A DNA stretch of 64,000 bases from an uncultured cyanobacterium (GTDB lineage: Bacteria > Cyanobacteriota > Cyanobacteriia > Cyanobacteriales > Nostocaceae): the NCBI GenBank assembly GCA_903903925.1, contig CAIVAU010000191.1:1-64000 (forward strand), in the 5' to 3' direction. The notes under the pieces are model-generated. The model was not told the DNA's origin, made no database searches, and worked only from the letters and a program-made list of their open reading frames with translations. How positions within the stretch are numbered: the stretch's first letter is position 1; the number at the start of each line of letters is the position of its first letter. A program made the position numbers and the translations under genes. Of this stretch, positions 61,307 to 64,000 are shown in pieces.

Positions 61307-64000
61307 TTAAACAGGGGAGATATCACCCCTTGCAATTGCACCAAATGCCTTTAAAGAAGTTTTCTCTGCATCTGTCAAACCAGTTATACCTGTAATTTCC
61401 ATCCGCTCATAAAGCCTGTCAGACTTGAGTTGGCGCAGTCGGCTACACTTGTTGACGTCCCAAAGCTGAATATTTTCATCTTCGCTACCACTAGCGAGTA
61501 ATTGACCATCAGAACTAAAAGCGACTGAGCGAATTGGTGCTGTGTGTCCACGGGTAAGTGTATCTAAACAGACACCTGTACTCACTTGCCACAGCTTGAT
61601 AGTTGTATCACCACTACCAGTAGCAAGGATTTGTCCATCAGGGCTAAATGCTACTGAGTAAACTTGTTTACTGTGTTGATCAAAGATATTTTGACATTCA
61701 CCAGTGTTGAGATTCCACAGCCTGACAGTCTGGTCTTCGCTACCACTAGCCAGAAATTGCCCATCTGGACTAAATGCTACCGACCAAACTAAGTCTGTGT
61801 GATCTTGGAAAGTCTGAATACATTCCCCTGTAGGAACATCCCAAAGCTTGATTGTATGGTCAGCACTACCACTGGCAAGGGTCTGACCATCGGGACTAAA
61901 AGCAACTTTCCAAACCCAATGGCTATGTCCTTTTAGGACTTTCAGGCACTTACCCGTGTGGAGATCCCAGATCCGAATGGTTCGGTCTTCGCCACTACTG
62001 GCAAGGGTTTGCCCATCGGGACTAAAAACGACTGTCCACACCCAGTTCGTATGTCCTTCTAGTGTTTTGATGTATTTGCCGTTACTAAAATCACTAATCT
62101 TCCAAAGCTTGACCGTATTGTCAGCACCACCACTAGCCAGAATTTGCCCATCTGGGCTAAAGGTAACAGAACGAATGCGTCCTTGATGTCTGCCTAGAGA
62201 GCGGCATTCACCTGTACGTGAGTCCCAAAGCCTGATCATATGGTCATCGCTACCACTGGCTAAGATCCCTCCAGAGGAGATTGGACTAAATGCTACAGAA
62301 TAGACATCACGGGTGTAGCCTTGCAATACATTGAGGCTATCGCCTGTGGCTACATCCCAAAGCCTTGCTGTTTGGTCATCACTGCTACTAATTAGCGTGC
62401 GCCCATCGGGACTAAAGGCGATCGCACACACCTGGCTATTATGCCCTCGTAAGGTTAACAGACATCGACTCGTGGCCATATCCCATAACTTGATTGTCCG
62501 GTCTTCACCGCAGCTGGCAAGGGTTTGACCATCTGGACTAAAGCGTACAGAGTACACTCTTTTGCTTTGCCCATTCAGAGATTTCTGACATTCTCCTGTG
62601 GTCAGGTTCCAAAGTTTGACCGTTTCGTCTTCGCTGCTACTTGCTAGTACTTTCCCATCTGGACTAAATGCCACTGAGTAAACCTTGCTACTATGACCCC
62701 TCAAGGTTTTCACGCATTCACCCGTGTTGATATCCCACAGCTTAATTGTACCGTCGCCGCTCCCACTGGCTAAGATCTCCCCTTCGCCTCCCTGAGTCGG
62801 AATCGGACGGAAGGTCACTGATAACACCCAATCAGTATGACCTTTAAGGGTTTTCAGACAATTTCCATTCACATCCCAAAGTTTAATGGTTTTATCTTCA
62901 CTAGCACTTGCCAAAATCGTGCCTTGAGGGTTAAAGGCAACAGAGTATACTTTATTGGTATGTTCTTTCAGTGTATGTAGACACTCCCCTGTCTGTACAT
63001 TCCAGAGCTTAACAGTGTAATCTCCACTACCGCTAGCTAGAAGTTTGCTGTCTAGACTGAAGGCGAGTGCCCAAACCCAAGCAGTATGCCCTCTGTAGAT
63101 CCGTAGTTGCTTGATATCGGAAGTCCGCCAGAGACGAACTTCTCCGTTGATGACACCTGTAGCAAAGTACTCTCCATCACGACTAAATCTGACTGATACT
63201 AGGCTTGACATTGTTTCAGCAAATGCCGAACCAGTTAAATCACCGTTTGTAAAGCTCGTATTCTGTAAATTCACATCTTTAAGATATGCCTGACAGATCG
63301 TCAGATTGGAAAAATCTCGACCACTTAAATCAATCTGTGATTGATGAATTTGAAGTTGACGCAGCAGATTGATCAGGTTTCCAGCCGCATATCCTTTTTG
63401 CAGAGGAGATTGTTGTTGTAAGCTAGCTAGCATCCGACGTAACTTGGACTCTAATTCTTTACCAAAAGTATTAAGTAGCTTCTTTTTGACTGGTTCGAGA
63501 ATTAATCGCTCTTGTGCTTTGCGAATGTAGTCGAGCGACCTTGCCTTCATCAGTGGATAATTGTCAAGAAATCCTAAACAGTTTCCTTCGCACACTTCTT
63601 GATAAGTTTTTTCAATCAATTGCTCTGTAGCATACTCCATCACTACAGATGAGGCGCGAAATCTACCAGAACCTGCGTCTTTTTCAATCAGAGAGCGTCG
63701 TAATAGTGACTCTACCGCTTCTAAGACTCTGATTGCTGATTCTGCTGTCAATAGGTCGTCTTTAAGTTCTTTCAGGGAAACATAGTCGCGATGAATTGCC
63801 AACCAGTACATCAGCGTTATTTCTAACTCCGACAGGCGATTAAATTGCTTGGCTAAAAGATTCCGAATGTCTCCATAAACTGCTGTTTCTTGCTGAATTT
63901 CGTTTAAAAATTCACCCACATTATTGCTAAATAAATCGTAAACTGTCGTGGCAACTATCTTTAACGCTAAGGGGTTGCCAGAGTATCGTGCGACTAATTC
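61307..64000 (-). CDS. NB-ARC STAND protein with pentapeptide-like and WD40 domains (5' end beyond window)
   Basis: Partial: the frame is open to the window edge; 897 residues are visible. The first residues (ELVARYSGNPLALKIVATTVYDL) contain the NB-ARC G-x-P-L-A-L motif, so the P-loop lies outside the window. A winged-helix-like region follows (LSELEITLMYWLAIHRD). A pentapeptide-like stretch (LSGRDFSNLTICQAYLKDVNLQNTSF) comes next, then 14 WD40 repeats, enough for two propellers, and a short tail. It is a sensor-type STAND ATPase. Its 3' end and several blades were copied to 41847-42114. Confidence 0.92.
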   Translation of the reverse strand, partial: ELVARYSGNPLALKIVATTVYDLFSNNVGEFLNEIQQETAVYGDIRNLLAKQFNRLSELEITLMYWLAIHRDYVSLKELKDDLLTAESAIRVLEAVESLLRRSLIEKDAGSGRFRASSVVMEYATEQLIEKTYQEVCEGNCLGFLDNYPLMKARSLDYIRKAQERLILEPVKKKLLNTFGKELESKLRRMLASLQQQSPLQKGYAAGNLINLLRQLQIHQSQIDLSGRDFSNLTICQAYLKDVNLQNTSFTNGDLTGSAFAETMSSLVSVRFSRDGEYFATGVINGEVRLWRTSDIKQLRIYRGHTAWVWALAFSLDSKLLASGSGDYTVKLWNVQTGECLHTLKEHTNKVYSVAFNPQGTILASASEDKTIKLWDVNGNCLKTLKGHTDWVLSVTFRPIPTQGGEGEILASGSGDGTIKLWDINTGECVKTLRGHSSKVYSVAFSPDGKVLASSSEDETVKLWNLTTGECQKSLNGQSKRVYSVRFSPDGQTLASCGEDRTIKLWDMATSRCLLTLRGHNSQVCAIAFSPDGRTLISSSDDQTARLWDVATGDSLNVLQGYTRDVYSVAFSPISSGGILASGSDDHMIRLWDSRTGECRSLGRHQGRIRSVTFSPDGQILASGGADNTVKLWKISDFSNGKYIKTLEGHTNWVWTVVFSPDGQTLASSGEDRTIRIWDLHTGKCLKVLKGHSHWVWKVAFSPDGQTLASGSADHTIKLWDVPTGECIQTFQDHTDLVWSVAFSPDGQFLASGSEDQTVRLWNLNTGECQNIFDQHSKQVYSVAFSPDGQILATGSGDTTIKLWQVSTGVCLDTLTRGHTAPIRSVAFSSDGQLLASGSEDENIQLWDVNKCSRLRQLKSDRLYERMEITGITGLTDAEKTSLKAFGAIARGDISPV

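Overview
The window looks like part of the chromosome of a filamentous, probably heterocyst-forming (Nostocales-type) cyanobacterium. Octameric GCGATCGC (HIP1) sites are scattered through it. Tandem heptamers of the CAGGAGT/TCTGCCC type and palindromes built on GTAGGGGCG lie between genes. The encoded families also fit: single-SLH porins of the cyanobacterial iron-uptake type, STAND/WD40 proteins and caspase-like proteases. The species cannot be named from sequence alone. No rRNA and no CRISPR array was seen; one tRNA (Phe) was found.

Region 1 (0.2-2.5 kb) holds an RqcH/NFACT ribosome-rescue factor, then a gap with a terminator hairpin (possible small RNA) and a 124-bp hairpin element. Region 2 (2.8-32.7 kb) is a metal-handling neighbourhood. 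It holds a Tat-exported two-domain multicopper oxidase, a lipoprotein, a serine-less alpha/beta-hydrolase-fold protein, a Ni/Co permease, feoC-feoB-feoA plus a second FeoA, a secreted NlpC/P60-like protein, an exported Mn-type superoxide dismutase and a repetitive surface protein. These are followed by a complete tripartite CzcCBA-type efflux set with its two-component system, two SLH porins, and a Zn/Mn-type ABC importer with two permeases. Much of it can be read as uptake, export and oxidative control of divalent metals.

Region 3 (33-41 kb) is a patchwork. A B12-binding radical SAM gene lies between two inverted insertion-sequence ends. It is followed by a transposase stub, an SbmA/BacA-type exporter, tRNA-Phe, clustered hairpins and a small MITE with an apparent 10-bp target duplication. 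Next come a broken small ORF, a Trypco1-domain protein, a GC-richer restriction-modification pair (NotI-family nuclease plus D12-class adenine methylase), a WD40 scrap and a broken HigA-like gene.

Region 4 (41.8-64 kb) looks like a conflict/signalling island. A caspase fused to an AAA-like domain without its P-loop is followed by a winged-helix/TM/WD40 protein; together they resemble a STAND protein divided over two genes. Facing them is a run of minus-strand genes reading down from 58.9 kb: a small membrane protein, a tubulin-like GTPase, an Hsp70/actin-like ATPase, then five genes that share one uncharacterised domain of about 110 residues in six copies. The shared domain is attached in turn to a zinc ribbon, a coiled coil, a membrane-anchored lipoprotein and a WD40 propeller. 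A vWA-like lipoprotein is divergent from this run. The set suggests an assembly linking envelope and cytoplasm, and it is the best candidate here for an undescribed system. An RHH antitoxin-like protein and an NB-ARC/WD40 protein that runs off the window end complete the region. A deleted copy of that WD40 gene lies at 41.8-42.1 kb.
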